A stretch of 64,000 nucleotides of DNA from Roseovarius indicus (GTDB lineage Bacteria; Pseudomonadota; Alphaproteobacteria; Rhodobacterales; Rhodobacteraceae). Position numbers and translations under genes: made by a program. The notes beneath the pieces are model-generated. The model did not search any database. It had not been told where the DNA came from and saw only the letters and a list, made by a program, of their open reading frames with translations. Below, one piece after another: positions 8,145-17,338 of the stretch (positions within the stretch are counted from its first letter, which is position 1; every line of letters begins with the position of its first letter). The stretch lies in assembly GCF_008728195.1 (NCBI RefSeq), contig NZ_CP031598.1, forward strand, positions 2,976,001-3,040,000, written 5' to 3'.

Positions 8145-9671
8145 CTAATCCAGTATCCGGAACCGCCGCCGGATCTCGGCATCCTGCTCCGCCGTCAGGT
8201 ACTCCGGATGATGCGCCTCCAGCACCTCGCGCGCCCTCTCCCGCGCCCGGGCCCACGCATCCCGCGCCCCTCCGTCGGCCCAGGTCTTCGGCGTGTCCCG
8301 GTCGGCCAGGCTAGGATAGACATAATCCCGCTCCATCGCCTGGAACGTATGGGCACCCCCAAGGAAATGCCCCTCGCCCAGCACCGCCTCGCAGATCGCA
8401 TCGAACCCGAGATTATCCTCGCTCACCTCGATCCCCCGCAGCGCCCGATACGTCATCGCGTGCATCTCGTTATCAAGCACGAACGCCTCGAAACTCGCCC
8501 CCAGAAGCGAGGCCGTCATGCCCGAGCTTTCATAGATCAGGTTCCCCCCGGCCAGCGCCGCCGCCAGCGAGGTCAGCCCCTTCTCCACGCCATACTGCGC
8601 ATCGATCGCCTTCGCATCCGTCATGCTCGCCGCCACGCCCGACACCAGCCCCAGCCAGTTCGACAGCTGCGCCGACGCGGCGTTCAGCACCGCAATCTCG
8701 CCCCCGCCCCCGGCAAACGCCCCGGTCCGCAGGTCAATCACCAGCGGCCAGTTCGAAAACACCATCGGATGCCCCGGCTTGATCGCATGCACCATCACGA
8801 GACTCGCCAGCGTCTCGGCCAGCGACTGCGCGAGGAACCCCGCCAGCGTCGCCGGCGCCGTCGCCCCCGCCTGCGCCGCGGTAATGCACGACACCGGGAT
8901 GTTGTGCTCCAGGCAGGCAAAGGTCACGTCCACCGCATCCTCCCCGAACCGCAGGGGCGAGATCACCGGGCTGATATGCGCCTTCACGAAGGGCCGCTTT
9001 GCAAACGCCCCGGGCCCACCGGCGGCGACATCGAACATTTCGACAATCGGCGCCACGTGCTCGGCCAGCGTAAAGGCCGTGGCGACAGGCTTCGTCGTGT
9101 TCCTCAAAAGCGCATAAGCGGTATTCACATCAAGGTCGTAGTGATCCTCGATATCCGTGGCGATACAGCACCGCGTGAACCAGCTCACATTGGTCAGCGT
9201 GTCCTGCAACCGGGTGAAATCATGCAGGTCCCGCAAGGTCGAGGCGCGGTACACCCCGCTGTCGAGGTCAAGTGTCTGCACCGCCGCGCCGCCGGTGCCA
9301 AAATGCACGGCCTGCCCGCCCACCTCGATGCTCCGCGCCGGGTCACGCCCATGCATCGGAAAATGCCTCGGCGCGGCCGCCACCGCCTCACGCACCAGAC
9401 GCTCCGGCAACGCAAACCGCCCGTTCTCCATCTCCCGCGCCCCCGCGCTGCGCAGCACATCGGCCAGCCGCGCCGGCACCTGCCCCATCCCCAACTCTTC
9501 AAGCAACCGCAACGCCGTACCATAGATCGCCTGCATGTCCGCCTCGGAGAGCGGCCGGTACACCCCGCCGATCTGACCCGGCGGCGCCGGGTTGATCAGC
9601 GGCGGCGCCGCGCGCTTCGCCACCCGCTCCCGCCGCCCCGACCGGCGCGGCCTGCCGTCATCCTTCGCCAT
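8145..9671 (-). CDS. Trimethylamine methyltransferase (MttB) family protein
   Basis: A 508-residue member of the MttB superfamily, with YRPLSEADMQAIYGTALRLLEELG near the N-terminus, RDLHDFTRLQDTL near 155, and EKGLTSLAAALAGGNLIYESSGM near 385. Family members transfer a methyl group from a quaternary or tertiary amine to a corrinoid protein. There is no in-frame TAG, so this is a non-pyrrolysine homologue; those studied act on compounds such as glycine betaine or proline betaine rather than trimethylamine (family knowledge). No corrinoid protein or its reactivase is in the window. It starts at an ATG behind GGAGG and is divergent from the FAD/GcvT gene. The substrate is unknown. Confidence 0.85.
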   Translation of the reverse strand: MAKDDGRPRRSGRRERVAKRAAPPLINPAPPGQIGGVYRPLSEADMQAIYGTALRLLEELGMGQVPARLADVLRSAGAREMENGRFALPERLVREAVAAAPRHFPMHGRDPARSIEVGGQAVHFGTGGAAVQTLDLDSGVYRASTLRDLHDFTRLQDTLTNVSWFTRCCIATDIEDHYDLDVNTAYALLRNTTKPVATAFTLAEHVAPIVEMFDVAAGGPGAFAKRPFVKAHISPVISPLRFGEDAVDVTFACLEHNIPVSCITAAQAGATAPATLAGFLAQSLAETLASLVMVHAIKPGHPMVFSNWPLVIDLRTGAFAGGGGEIAVLNAASAQLSNWLGLVSGVAASMTDAKAIDAQYGVEKGLTSLAAALAGGNLIYESSGMTASLLGASFEAFVLDNEMHAMTYRALRGIEVSEDNLGFDAICEAVLGEGHFLGGAHTFQAMERDYVYPSLADRDTPKTWADGGARDAWARARERAREVLEAHHPEYLTAEQDAEIRRRFRILD

Positions 9672-9856
9672 TCTCGCCTCCGGATCATGTCCCGATCATC
9701 AGGCGGCATGGCGCACCACGCGGCAAGCGCAATCCGGAAGGCGGCAATTTCTCTCATCACCGTTTCGATAATCTGCAAACCACGCTCATCCCATTGACCG
9801 CCGCCCCGGTTCGACGGCCATCTGGCTCCGAACCATGCGGCCGGGAGACATCGAAC

Positions 9857-12277
9857 ATGAAATCGCAAACCAGGTGCGTCGTGATCGGCGGCGGCATCGC
9901 CGGCTGCTCCACCCTCTACCACCTCACGCAAGAGGGCTGGTCCGACGTGGTCCTCGTCGAGCGTGACGAACTGACCAGCGGCACCACCTGGCACTCCGCG
10001 GCGCAGGTCACCAATTTCGGCATGAACCAGACGATGGTCGGGCTGAAGACCCACTCGATCAACCTCTACAAGGAGCTTGCCGACGACCCCGATTACCCGA
10101 TCAACTATCACCACGGCGACGGCGGCATCCGCCTCGCCAATACCGAGGCGCAGATGGACGGCTACCGCCACTTCGCCTCGATGGCCCGCGGCATGGGCGT
10201 GCATTTCGAGGTGCTCGACGCCGCCGAATGCGCCCGCCGGCACCCGCTCATTTCCACCGACAACCTGCTCGGCGGGCTGTGGGACCCGCTCGATGGCGAT
10301 ATAGATCCCGCCCAGCTCTGCCAGGCCCTCGCCCGCCGCGCCCGCACCGCCGGCGCCGAGATCTACCGCCACACCCCCGTCACCGGCCTCACCCAGCACG
10401 CGGACGACAGCTGGACCGTCCACACCGACAAGGGCGACATCCGCACCGAGATCGTGGTCAACGCCTGCGGCTACCGCGTCAACGAGGTGGGCGCGATGAT
10501 GGGCGTGCACCACCCGGTCATGTCGATGGAACACCAGTATTTCCTCACCGAACCGATCCAACAGATCATCGACGCCGGCCACCGCATGCCGCTCCTGCGC
10601 TGCCCGATCTCCGACTATTACTGCCGTCAGGAGAAACAGGGCCTCCTGCTGGGTTTCTATGAACAGGACTGCCGCACATGGGGGATGGACGGGATCGACC
10701 CGAACTTCACGAACGCGCTCTGCCCCGACGACCTCGACCGCGTGACCGACGTGCTCGAAGGCGCCTTCGCCCGTATGCCCGCCCTGATGGAGGTCGGCAT
10801 CCATACGGTGGTGAACGGTCCGATCACCTATTCCCTCGACGGCGCGCCGCTCGTCGGCCCCATCCCCGGCAAACGCAACGCCTTCTGCATCATCGGCCTG
10901 CGCGCAGGCCTCGGCGAAGGCGGCGGCCATGGCTGGCTGCTGGCCCAGCAGATCGTCCATGGCGAGGCCTGCTACGACACCTGGCCACTCGACCCCCGCC
11001 GCTTCACCGGCCACGGCAATGTCGAACTCACCGCCCTGAAAGCCATCGAGGAATACCAGAACGAATTCCGCTTCGAATTCCCCCACGAACACCGCCCCGC
11101 CGGCCGCCCCGTCAAGACCACGCCACTCACCCCCATCCTCGCCGCCGAAGGCGCAGACTTCACCGTGGTGAACGGCTGGGAACGCGCCGATTACATCAAG
11201 CCCACCAGCGACTTCCACGAAACCCACGGCTTCCGCTTCAACGAAACCTTCGACGTCGTCGCCGCCGAGGTCGAAGCCGTCCAAACCGCCGTTGGCCTCT
11301 GCGAGGTGAACGGCTTCAACCGCTACGAACTCACCGGCTCGGACGTGCACAGCTTCCTCGACCGGATGATCTGCGGTCGCCTCCCCCGCAAACCCGGCCG
11401 CGTCGGCCTCGGCTACCTTCTGAACCACCACGGCATGATCAAGGCCGAAGCCACCATCGCCAACCTCCCCGACGGCCGCGTATGGTACGGCTCCGCCGCC
11501 GCCGCCGAAGCCCACGACATGGACTGGCTGACCCGGCACATCCGGCCCGGCGAAGACGTGCAGATCCACTCCCTCACCAACGCGCACACCATCCTCGTCC
11601 TCGCCGGCCCCAAATCCCGCGAGGTGATGCAGGCCGTCAGCCGCGCCGACTGGTCGAAACCGGCCTTCCCCTGGCTCTCGGTCCGCCAATGCTTCATCGG
11701 CATCGCCCCCGCCGTCGTCATGGGCGTCAGCTTCTCGGGCGAGCTCGCCTACGAAATCCACATCCCCAACAACCAGCTCTACGCCGCCTGGCTCGCCCTC
11801 CGCCGCGCGGGCGAGGCGCACGGCCTCCGCCTCTTCGGCGCCCGCGCGGTCGAATCCATGCGCCTCGAGAAAGGCTTCCTGCACTGGAAATCCGACCTCC
11901 TGACCGAGTTCGACCCGTTCGAAACCGGCCTCGCCCGCTTCGTGACCCTCGACAAACCCGATTTCATCGGCAAACCCGCCCTCGAAACCCGCCGCACCCA
12001 AGGCCCCCGCAAACGCCTCGTCACGCTCGACATCGACAACAGCAACGCCCCCGCCCATCCCGGCGCCTCCGTGATGCTGAACGACCGCGTCGTCGGCACC
12101 GTCACCAGCGGCGCCTGGGGCCACCGCACAGGGAAAAACCTCGCCTACGCCTTCATCGCCCCCGATCTCGCCCAGCCGGGCACCGCGATCGAGATCGACA
12201 TCATCGGCCGCCTCACGCCGTCCCGCGTCATCCCGCCCTCCCCCTACGATCCTGACATGACCCGCCCCCGCCAATAG
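9857..12277 (+). CDS. FAD-dependent oxidoreductase with GcvT domain, dimethylglycine/sarcosine dehydrogenase-like
   Basis: An 806-residue, two-part enzyme. Residues 1-370 are a DAO-type FAD fold: the dinucleotide motif is VIGGGIAGCSTLYHL at 8-22, then SGTTWHSAAQVT near 46. Residues about 420-800 are folate-binding GcvT/aminomethyltransferase modules (NRYELTGSDVHSFLDRM; RAVESMRLEKGF). Homologues oxidatively demethylate N-methylated glycines and pass the one-carbon unit to tetrahydrofolate. The frame opens at 9794, but the ATG at 9857 has GGGAG 9 bases ahead and places the nucleotide-binding motif at the usual distance. Beside MttB and LysR it supports a role in methylated-amine catabolism; the exact substrate is uncertain. 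Confidence 0.85.
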   Translation: MKSQTRCVVIGGGIAGCSTLYHLTQEGWSDVVLVERDELTSGTTWHSAAQVTNFGMNQTMVGLKTHSINLYKELADDPDYPINYHHGDGGIRLANTEAQMDGYRHFASMARGMGVHFEVLDAAECARRHPLISTDNLLGGLWDPLDGDIDPAQLCQALARRARTAGAEIYRHTPVTGLTQHADDSWTVHTDKGDIRTEIVVNACGYRVNEVGAMMGVHHPVMSMEHQYFLTEPIQQIIDAGHRMPLLRCPISDYYCRQEKQGLLLGFYEQDCRTWGMDGIDPNFTNALCPDDLDRVTDVLEGAFARMPALMEVGIHTVVNGPITYSLDGAPLVGPIPGKRNAFCIIGLRAGLGEGGGHGWLLAQQIVHGEACYDTWPLDPRRFTGHGNVELTALKAIEEYQNEFRFEFPHEHRPAGRPVKTTPLTPILAAEGADFTVVNGWERADYIKPTSDFHETHGFRFNETFDVVAAEVEAVQTAVGLCEVNGFNRYELTGSDVHSFLDRMICGRLPRKPGRVGLGYLLNHHGMIKAEATIANLPDGRVWYGSAAAAEAHDMDWLTRHIRPGEDVQIHSLTNAHTILVLAGPKSREVMQAVSRADWSKPAFPWLSVRQCFIGIAPAVVMGVSFSGELAYEIHIPNNQLYAAWLALRRAGEAHGLRLFGARAVESMRLEKGFLHWKSDLLTEFDPFETGLARFVTLDKPDFIGKPALETRRTQGPRKRLVTLDIDNSNAPAHPGASVMLNDRVVGTVTSGAWGHRTGKNLAYAFIAPDLAQPGTAIEIDIIGRLTPSRVIPPSPYDPDMTRPRQ

Positions 12278-12469
12278 CCACTCACCGCCTCTTTCCGGGT
12301 CCGAAATCCCCCGGCGCGATTGGCCCCGGCCCACCGGGCCAGGGCAAGAGAGTCAGCGCCCTTGCCCCCCCTGCGCCACACGCCCCTTCCCCGTTGCCAT
12401 TTCCCCGGTTTCCGCTAGGCTTGCCATCGCGCTGCCGCCACGTGGCGGGCGCGTCCCGGGGAAACATGC

Positions 12470-13567
12470 ATGTCCGTTTGGAAACAGCTTCTTGTGCTCT
12501 GCCTTCTGGGCGGTCTCGCCTATGGCGGATGGGAAGCCTACACCATCTACCTCGCCCCGGCCGAAGAAGCCGCAACCGATCGCGCCAGCCCGCCGGCCCC
12601 GGTCGAGCTGGTCCCGGCCGAACGACGCGTCCTCGCCCAGTCGGTCGAGGCCGTCGGCACCACCCGCGCCCGCCAGTCGGTCGAAATCGTGCCCGAGGCC
12701 GATGGCCGCGTGGTGGAAATCACCTTCACCCCCGGCGACCGCGTCGCAAAGGGCGAGGTGCTGGTCCGGCTCGACGAGACCATCCAGCGCGCCGACCTGA
12801 CCGAGGCCGAGGCCCGGTCGACCGAACAGGAACAGGCCCTCTCCCGCGCCCGCCAGTTGCGCGAGACCAACGCCATCTCCCAGGCCACGCTGGAAGACAC
12901 CATCGCCCGCCTGGCCGAGGCCGGCGCCCAGCTCGACCGCGCCCGCCGCCGGCTGGATGACCGCACCATCAAGGCCCCCTTCGCCGGCGTCGTCGGACTG
13001 ACCGAGATCGACCCCGGCGCCCGCGTCAGCGAGGGCGACATCATCACCCGGCTCGACGACCTTTCCGAGGTCATCGTCGAGTTTGCCCTGCCCGAAACCC
13101 TCTTCGCCCAGGTCCGCACCGGCCTCGGCGTAACCGCCACCTCCGCCGCCTTCCCCGACCGCACCTTCGAAGGCCGGATCGAGGCCGTCGACAGCCGCAT
13201 CGACCCGGTCAGCCGCGCCTTCCGCACCCGCGCCGTCATCCCCAACCGCGACAGCGTGCTGCCCGCCGGCATGTTCATGTCCCTCACCCTGACCCTCTCC
13301 GAGGCCGAGGCGCTCGTCGTCCCCGAAGCCGCGATTATCTTCCAGGCCGCCGAAACCTACGTCTTCACCGTCACCGACGACATCGCCACCCGTGTGCCCG
13401 TCAAGACAGGCCAGCGCCGCGGCGGCTACGTCGCCATCGAGGGCGGGCTCGAGGAAGGCACCGGCGTCGTCGTCCGCGGGCTCCAACGGGTCCGCGACGG
13501 CGGCGCCGTCACCGTCCTGGACGCGGGCGACACATCCGACAGCTCCAGCACCGAGGGCGACTCGTGA
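12470..13567 (+). CDS. RND efflux pump periplasmic adaptor (membrane fusion protein)
   Basis: A 365-residue adaptor linking an inner-membrane RND pump to an outer-membrane channel. It has an N-terminal membrane anchor (residues 5-25), a lipoyl half-motif (VVEITFTPGDRVAKGEVLVRLDE near 83-105), a short coiled-coil hairpin (TEAEARSTEQEQALSRARQL to RRRLDD), the second lipoyl half (IKAPFAGVVGLTEIDPGARV near 168) and a beta-barrel with the usual SRAFRTRAVIPN. It is coupled to the permease gene by a 4-base GTGA overlap. No outer-membrane TolC-like gene is nearby, so the pump probably uses one encoded elsewhere. Confidence 0.9.
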   Translation: MSVWKQLLVLCLLGGLAYGGWEAYTIYLAPAEEAATDRASPPAPVELVPAERRVLAQSVEAVGTTRARQSVEIVPEADGRVVEITFTPGDRVAKGEVLVRLDETIQRADLTEAEARSTEQEQALSRARQLRETNAISQATLEDTIARLAEAGAQLDRARRRLDDRTIKAPFAGVVGLTEIDPGARVSEGDIITRLDDLSEVIVEFALPETLFAQVRTGLGVTATSAAFPDRTFEGRIEAVDSRIDPVSRAFRTRAVIPNRDSVLPAGMFMSLTLTLSEAEALVVPEAAIIFQAAETYVFTVTDDIATRVPVKTGQRRGGYVAIEGGLEEGTGVVVRGLQRVRDGGAVTVLDAGDTSDSSSTEGDS

Positions 13568-16500
13568 CCCTCCCCGACATCGCCGTCCGCCGCCCCGTGC
13601 TGGCCGCCGTGGCCAGCCTCCTTCTCCTCGTTTTCGGCCTCGCCGCCCTGCGCACCATCCCGGTGCGCGAGCTGCCGGATGTCGACAACGCCGTCGTCTC
13701 CATCGACACCATCTATGTCGGCGCCGCCCCCGAGGTGATCGACACCGACATCACCGAACCCATCGAGGGCGCCGTCGCCGCCATCACCGGCCTGCGCTCG
13801 ATCAGCTCCGAAAGCCGCCAGGGCCGCAGCCGCATCACGCTGGAATTCGAAACCGGCCGCGACATCGAACAGGCCGCCAACGACGTGCGCGACGCGGTGG
13901 GCCGCGTCTCCTCCCGCCTGCCGGAAGAAGCGCAGGACCCCCGCGTCATCAAGAGCGACGCCGACGCCGACCCTGTCATGCGCCTCGCCGTCACCTCCTC
14001 GCGGATGACCACCGCCGAGATCACCGACTATATCGACCGGTTCATCTCCGACCGGCTCGCCACCATCGACGGGGTCGCGAACCTGCAGATCTACGGCGAA
14101 CGCCCCTTCGCCGTGCGCATCTGGCTCGATCGCCGGGCACTGGCGGCCCGCCAACTCACCGTGGCGGATGTCGAAACCGCCCTCCGCCGCAACAATATCG
14201 AGCTTCCCGCTGGCGAAGTCGTCTCGCAAGACCGCCAGCTTTCCGTCCGCCTCAACAGCCGCCTGCGCAGCGTCGACGATTTCCGCGACGTTGTGCTCGA
14301 CCGCGTGGCGGGCTACCCGGTGCGCCTGGGCGACGTGGCGCGCGTCGAACCGGGCGTCGCCGACGACACCACCATCGTGCGCACCAACGGCACCGACGCG
14401 GTCGGCATGGCCGTCCTGCGCCAGAGCCAGTCGAACACGCTCGCCATCTCGCAAGGCGTGCGAGAGGAGATCGAGCGGCTCAAACCCACCCTGCCCGAGG
14501 GGATGGACATCATCATCGGCTCCGACGACGCGCTCTTCGTCGGCGCCTCGATCCGCGAGGTGCTGATCGCGCTCTCCATCTCGCTCGGCCTCGTGGTGCT
14601 GGTGATCCTGCTCTTCCTGCGCTCCTTCCGCGCCACGCTGGTCCCCGCCGTCGCAATCCCGATCTCGCTCATCGGCTCCTTCATCCTGATCGGCGCCTGG
14701 GGCTTTTCGCTCAACACGCTCACCCTTCTGGCCATGCTGCTGGCCATCGGCCTCGTCGTCGACGACGCCATCGTCGTGCTCGAGAACATCCAGCGCCGCA
14801 TCGAGAACGGCGAAAGCCCCCTCGTCGCCAGCCTGCGCGGCGCCAAGCAAGTCACCTTCGCCGTCATCGCCACCTCCCTTACCCTCATTGCCGTCTTCGT
14901 GCCCCTTTCCTTCATGCCCGGCCAGGTCGGCCGGCTTTTCGTCGAGTTCGGCTGGGTCATGGCCGGCACCGTCGCCATCTCCACCTTCGTGGCGCTCTCG
15001 GCCTGCCCGGCGCTCGCCTCCCGCGTGCTGAAATCCGGCAGCGGCCTCACCCGCGAAGATGGCGAACTCACCGGCATCCAGGCCGCCTATTACCGCCTCC
15101 TGAAACGCGCGGTGCAGATGCCGCTCGTGGTGCTGGCCATCGCCATCGCCATCACCGGCGGCGCCGCGCTCTTCTTCGACGGCCTGCCCCGCGAACTGGC
15201 CCCCAAGGAAGATCGCGGCGTCGGCTTCATCCCCCTCACCGCGCCCCAGGGCAGCACTGTCGACCACACCGACCTCGCCGCACGACAGGTCGAAGAGATC
15301 CTCGAACCGATGCGCGAGGAAGGGCTGATCGACACCGTCTTCACCTTCACCGGCTGGGGCAACCGCGCCTTCCGCTCCTTCGTCGTCTTCCGCCTCGTCC
15401 CGTGGGAAGACCGCGCCGTCTCGGTCTTCGAAGTGGTCGGCCGGCTCGTCCCGCAGATGAGCCAGGTCACCATCGCCCGCGGCTTCCCCGTCACCCCCGC
15501 AGGCCTGGGCCTGCGCGGCAACTCCACCCCCGTGCGCGTGGTCATCGGCGGCCCCGATTTCGACAGCGTCAAGGAATGGGCGACAACCCTGCTCGAACGC
15601 GCCGAATCCATCCCCGGCCTCGTGAACCCCGAGATCAACTTCGAGGAAAACCTCCCCCAGCTCGACGTCAGCATCGACCGCAACCGCGCCGACGATCTCG
15701 GCATCTCCATCGACACCATCGCCAACACCCTGCAAACCATGCTCGCCTCGCGCGAGGTCACCACCTTCGTCAGCCGCGGCCGCGAATATCCGGTCATCCT
15801 GCAGGCGGCCGAGGTCGACCGCGAAAGCCCCTCCGACATCAACAACCTCTTCATCCGCGCCGGCGACGGCGAAACGCTCGTGCCGCTGGGCGCACTGGTC
15901 ACGCTCGATGAAAACGCCGCCGCCCCCTCGCTCCGCCGCTTCGACCGGCTGCCTTCGATCCAGCTGTCGGGAACGGTGGGCCCGGGCCACAACCTCGGCA
16001 CCGTGCTGGAAGGCGTCGAAGCGGTCGCGAACGACATCCTGCCGGCCTCCGCCAAGCTCGGCTACGAAGGGCAGTCGCGCACCTTCAAGGACACCTCCGA
16101 AGGCGTCAGCATCGTGCTGGCTTTGGCCCTCCTCATCGTCTTCCTCGTCCTCGCGGCCCAGTTCGAAAGCTTCGTCCACCCGCTCACCATCATGCTGACC
16201 GTCCCGGCCGGCGTGGCCGGCGCGATCTACGCCATGGCGCTCGGCGGCCTCTCCCTCAACGTCTACTCGCAAATCGGGATCATCCTGCTGGTCGGGCTCG
16301 TGGCCAAGAATGGCATTCTCATCGTCGAATTCGCCAACCAGCTCCGCGACGAGGGGCTCAAACGGCGCGAGGCCGTGCTCCGCGCCTCCGCCCTGCGCCT
16401 GCGCCCGATCGTGATGACGGTGCTCTCCACTGTCCTCGGCGCCCTGCCCCTGGTCGTGGCCACCGGCGCCGGCGCCGAAAGCCGCGCGGCCATTGGCACG

Positions 16501-16659
16501 GTGATCATCGCCGGCCTGCTCCTCGCCAGCGTCCTGATGCTGGTGGTGACACCGGTGCTCTACGACCTGCTCGCCCGTTTCACCAAGCCTCGCGGCGCCT
16601 TCGAAAGGCTCATCAACCGCGAACTCGCCAAACCCGCTACGCAGGCGGCGAACGGATGA
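13564..16659 (+). CDS. RND efflux transporter permease (HAE1-type)
   Basis: A 1031-residue inner-membrane, proton-driven exporter with the duplicated 12-helix RND plan. The first helix begins RRPVLAAVASLLLLVFGLAAL. TM4 carries the proton-relay pair in GLVVDDAIVVLENIQRRIE near 390-410. The second half repeats the fold, with VGLVAKNGILIVEFANQLRDEG near 912 and LSTVLGALPLV near 955. Large periplasmic loops cover about residues 40-330 and 550-860. The start is GTG, overlapping the adaptor stop. Substrates (drugs, metabolites) cannot be assigned. Confidence 0.92.
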   Translation: MTLPDIAVRRPVLAAVASLLLLVFGLAALRTIPVRELPDVDNAVVSIDTIYVGAAPEVIDTDITEPIEGAVAAITGLRSISSESRQGRSRITLEFETGRDIEQAANDVRDAVGRVSSRLPEEAQDPRVIKSDADADPVMRLAVTSSRMTTAEITDYIDRFISDRLATIDGVANLQIYGERPFAVRIWLDRRALAARQLTVADVETALRRNNIELPAGEVVSQDRQLSVRLNSRLRSVDDFRDVVLDRVAGYPVRLGDVARVEPGVADDTTIVRTNGTDAVGMAVLRQSQSNTLAISQGVREEIERLKPTLPEGMDIIIGSDDALFVGASIREVLIALSISLGLVVLVILLFLRSFRATLVPAVAIPISLIGSFILIGAWGFSLNTLTLLAMLLAIGLVVDDAIVVLENIQRRIENGESPLVASLRGAKQVTFAVIATSLTLIAVFVPLSFMPGQVGRLFVEFGWVMAGTVAISTFVALSACPALASRVLKSGSGLTREDGELTGIQAAYYRLLKRAVQMPLVVLAIAIAITGGAALFFDGLPRELAPKEDRGVGFIPLTAPQGSTVDHTDLAARQVEEILEPMREEGLIDTVFTFTGWGNRAFRSFVVFRLVPWEDRAVSVFEVVGRLVPQMSQVTIARGFPVTPAGLGLRGNSTPVRVVIGGPDFDSVKEWATTLLERAESIPGLVNPEINFEENLPQLDVSIDRNRADDLGISIDTIANTLQTMLASREVTTFVSRGREYPVILQAAEVDRESPSDINNLFIRAGDGETLVPLGALVTLDENAAAPSLRRFDRLPSIQLSGTVGPGHNLGTVLEGVEAVANDILPASAKLGYEGQSRTFKDTSEGVSIVLALALLIVFLVLAAQFESFVHPLTIMLTVPAGVAGAIYAMALGGLSLNVYSQIGIILLVGLVAKNGILIVEFANQLRDEGLKRREAVLRASALRLRPIVMTVLSTVLGALPLVVATGAGAESRAAIGTVIIAGLLLASVLMLVVTPVLYDLLARFTKPRGAFERLINRELAKPATQAANG

Positions 16660-16662
16660 TTT

Positions 16663-16724
16663 GAGTATTTTCGGAACAATGAAAGGGCTGCCACACCCCG
16701 CCTTTCATTGTTCTCCAAATACTC
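16663..16724. terminator. Bidirectional terminator between the RND operon and the MarR gene
   Basis: Two 24-base arms (16663-16686 and 16701-16724) pair at 21 of 24 positions around a 14-base loop. The outer ends are GAGTATTT and AAATACTC, giving short A and T runs on both strands. The element sits between convergent genes, 3 bases after the permease stop, and fits a two-way terminator. Confidence 0.75.
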
Positions 16725-16744
16725 CCGCCGGAGGCGTCCCGACA

Positions 16745-17230
16745 TCAGCCACCCTGCGCCTTCGCCGGAAGCCCGGGGGCCCACCGCTCCACATCCCGTG
16801 CCAGCTTGTCCAGAAGCCGGGTCAGCACCTCCACCTCTTCCGGCTCCAACGTCTCCAGCATGACCCGTTCCGCATCGGCAAACGTCGCCATCACCCGGTC
16901 ATGCACCGCCTTGCCTGCCTCGGTGATCGCCAGCACGTTGCGCCGCGTATCGACGGCATCCCGCGTCCGCGTCACGTATCCCTTCTCGACCAGCGCGCCG
17001 ACCGCGCGGCTGACCGTGTTCGACGGCTGCTCGGTGATTTCGCAGATATCCCGCGCATTCAGCCCCGACCGGTGGCTCAGGCACATCAGCACCGTCAGCT
17101 CGGGACGGATCATCCCGGTCTCCCGCTCCATCCGCCGCAACAGCGGTTCGCGGTAGAAGTTGGTGATGAACGCCATCCGGTAATTCACCGGAATGGACGT
17201 GCCATCGAGGATATCCATAAGCTTGAGCAT
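16745..17230 (-). CDS. MarR-family transcriptional regulator
   Basis: A 161-residue winged-helix repressor. The HTH lies at about residues 55-85 (ARDICEITEQPSNTVSRAVGALVEKGYV), and the wing has the family's D-x-R-R in DAVDTRRNVLAITEAG. The frame is open further upstream, but the ATG at 17230 follows AGGAGG at ideal spacing and gives a standard MarR length. It is divergent from the TRAP transporter genes; a near-palindrome at 17283-17302 between them is the likely operator. MarR proteins typically respond to aromatic or other small acids (family knowledge), so this one probably controls the adjacent uptake and hydrolysis genes. Confidence 0.88.
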   Translation of the reverse strand: MLKLMDILDGTSIPVNYRMAFITNFYREPLLRRMERETGMIRPELTVLMCLSHRSGLNARDICEITEQPSNTVSRAVGALVEKGYVTRTRDAVDTRRNVLAITEAGKAVHDRVMATFADAERVMLETLEPEEVEVLTRLLDKLARDVERWAPGLPAKAQGG

Positions 17231-17282
17231 GACCGGCGCCTCCTGACCTGCTAGGCTAGGACAAAAAAAGGGATTGCTCCAG

Positions 17283-17302
17283 ATGGAAATATATAGTTCC
17301 AT
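17283..17302. promoter_or_regulatory. Candidate operator between the MarR gene and the TRAP operon
   Basis: A 20-base element, ATGGAA-8-TTCCAT, is symmetric at 18 of 20 positions and sits in the short divergent gap. Its size and AT-rich centre fit a MarR dimer site. It overlaps the upstream ATG at 17303 of the open frame, which argues that the TRAP gene really starts later. Confidence 0.6.
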
Positions 17303-17338
17303 ATGGAGGAATATCTGGCAAGGGAGGCACGGCCGGAG

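Noticed and set aside
8145..9671. Pyrrolysine-containing MttB
   Set aside because: No in-frame TAG exists, so the protein is a non-pyrrolysine homologue.
9596..12334. Long open frame on the minus strand (912 codons) across the oxidoreductase gene
   Set aside because: It mirrors a GC-rich gene on the plus strand, with Gly/Ala/Asp/Val-rich low-complexity translation and no domain or ribosome site. It is a shadow frame.
13426..16272. Long open frame on the minus strand (948 codons) across the RND permease
   Set aside because: Same reason: high GC at third positions keeps the frame open. The plus-strand RND protein has intact family motifs.
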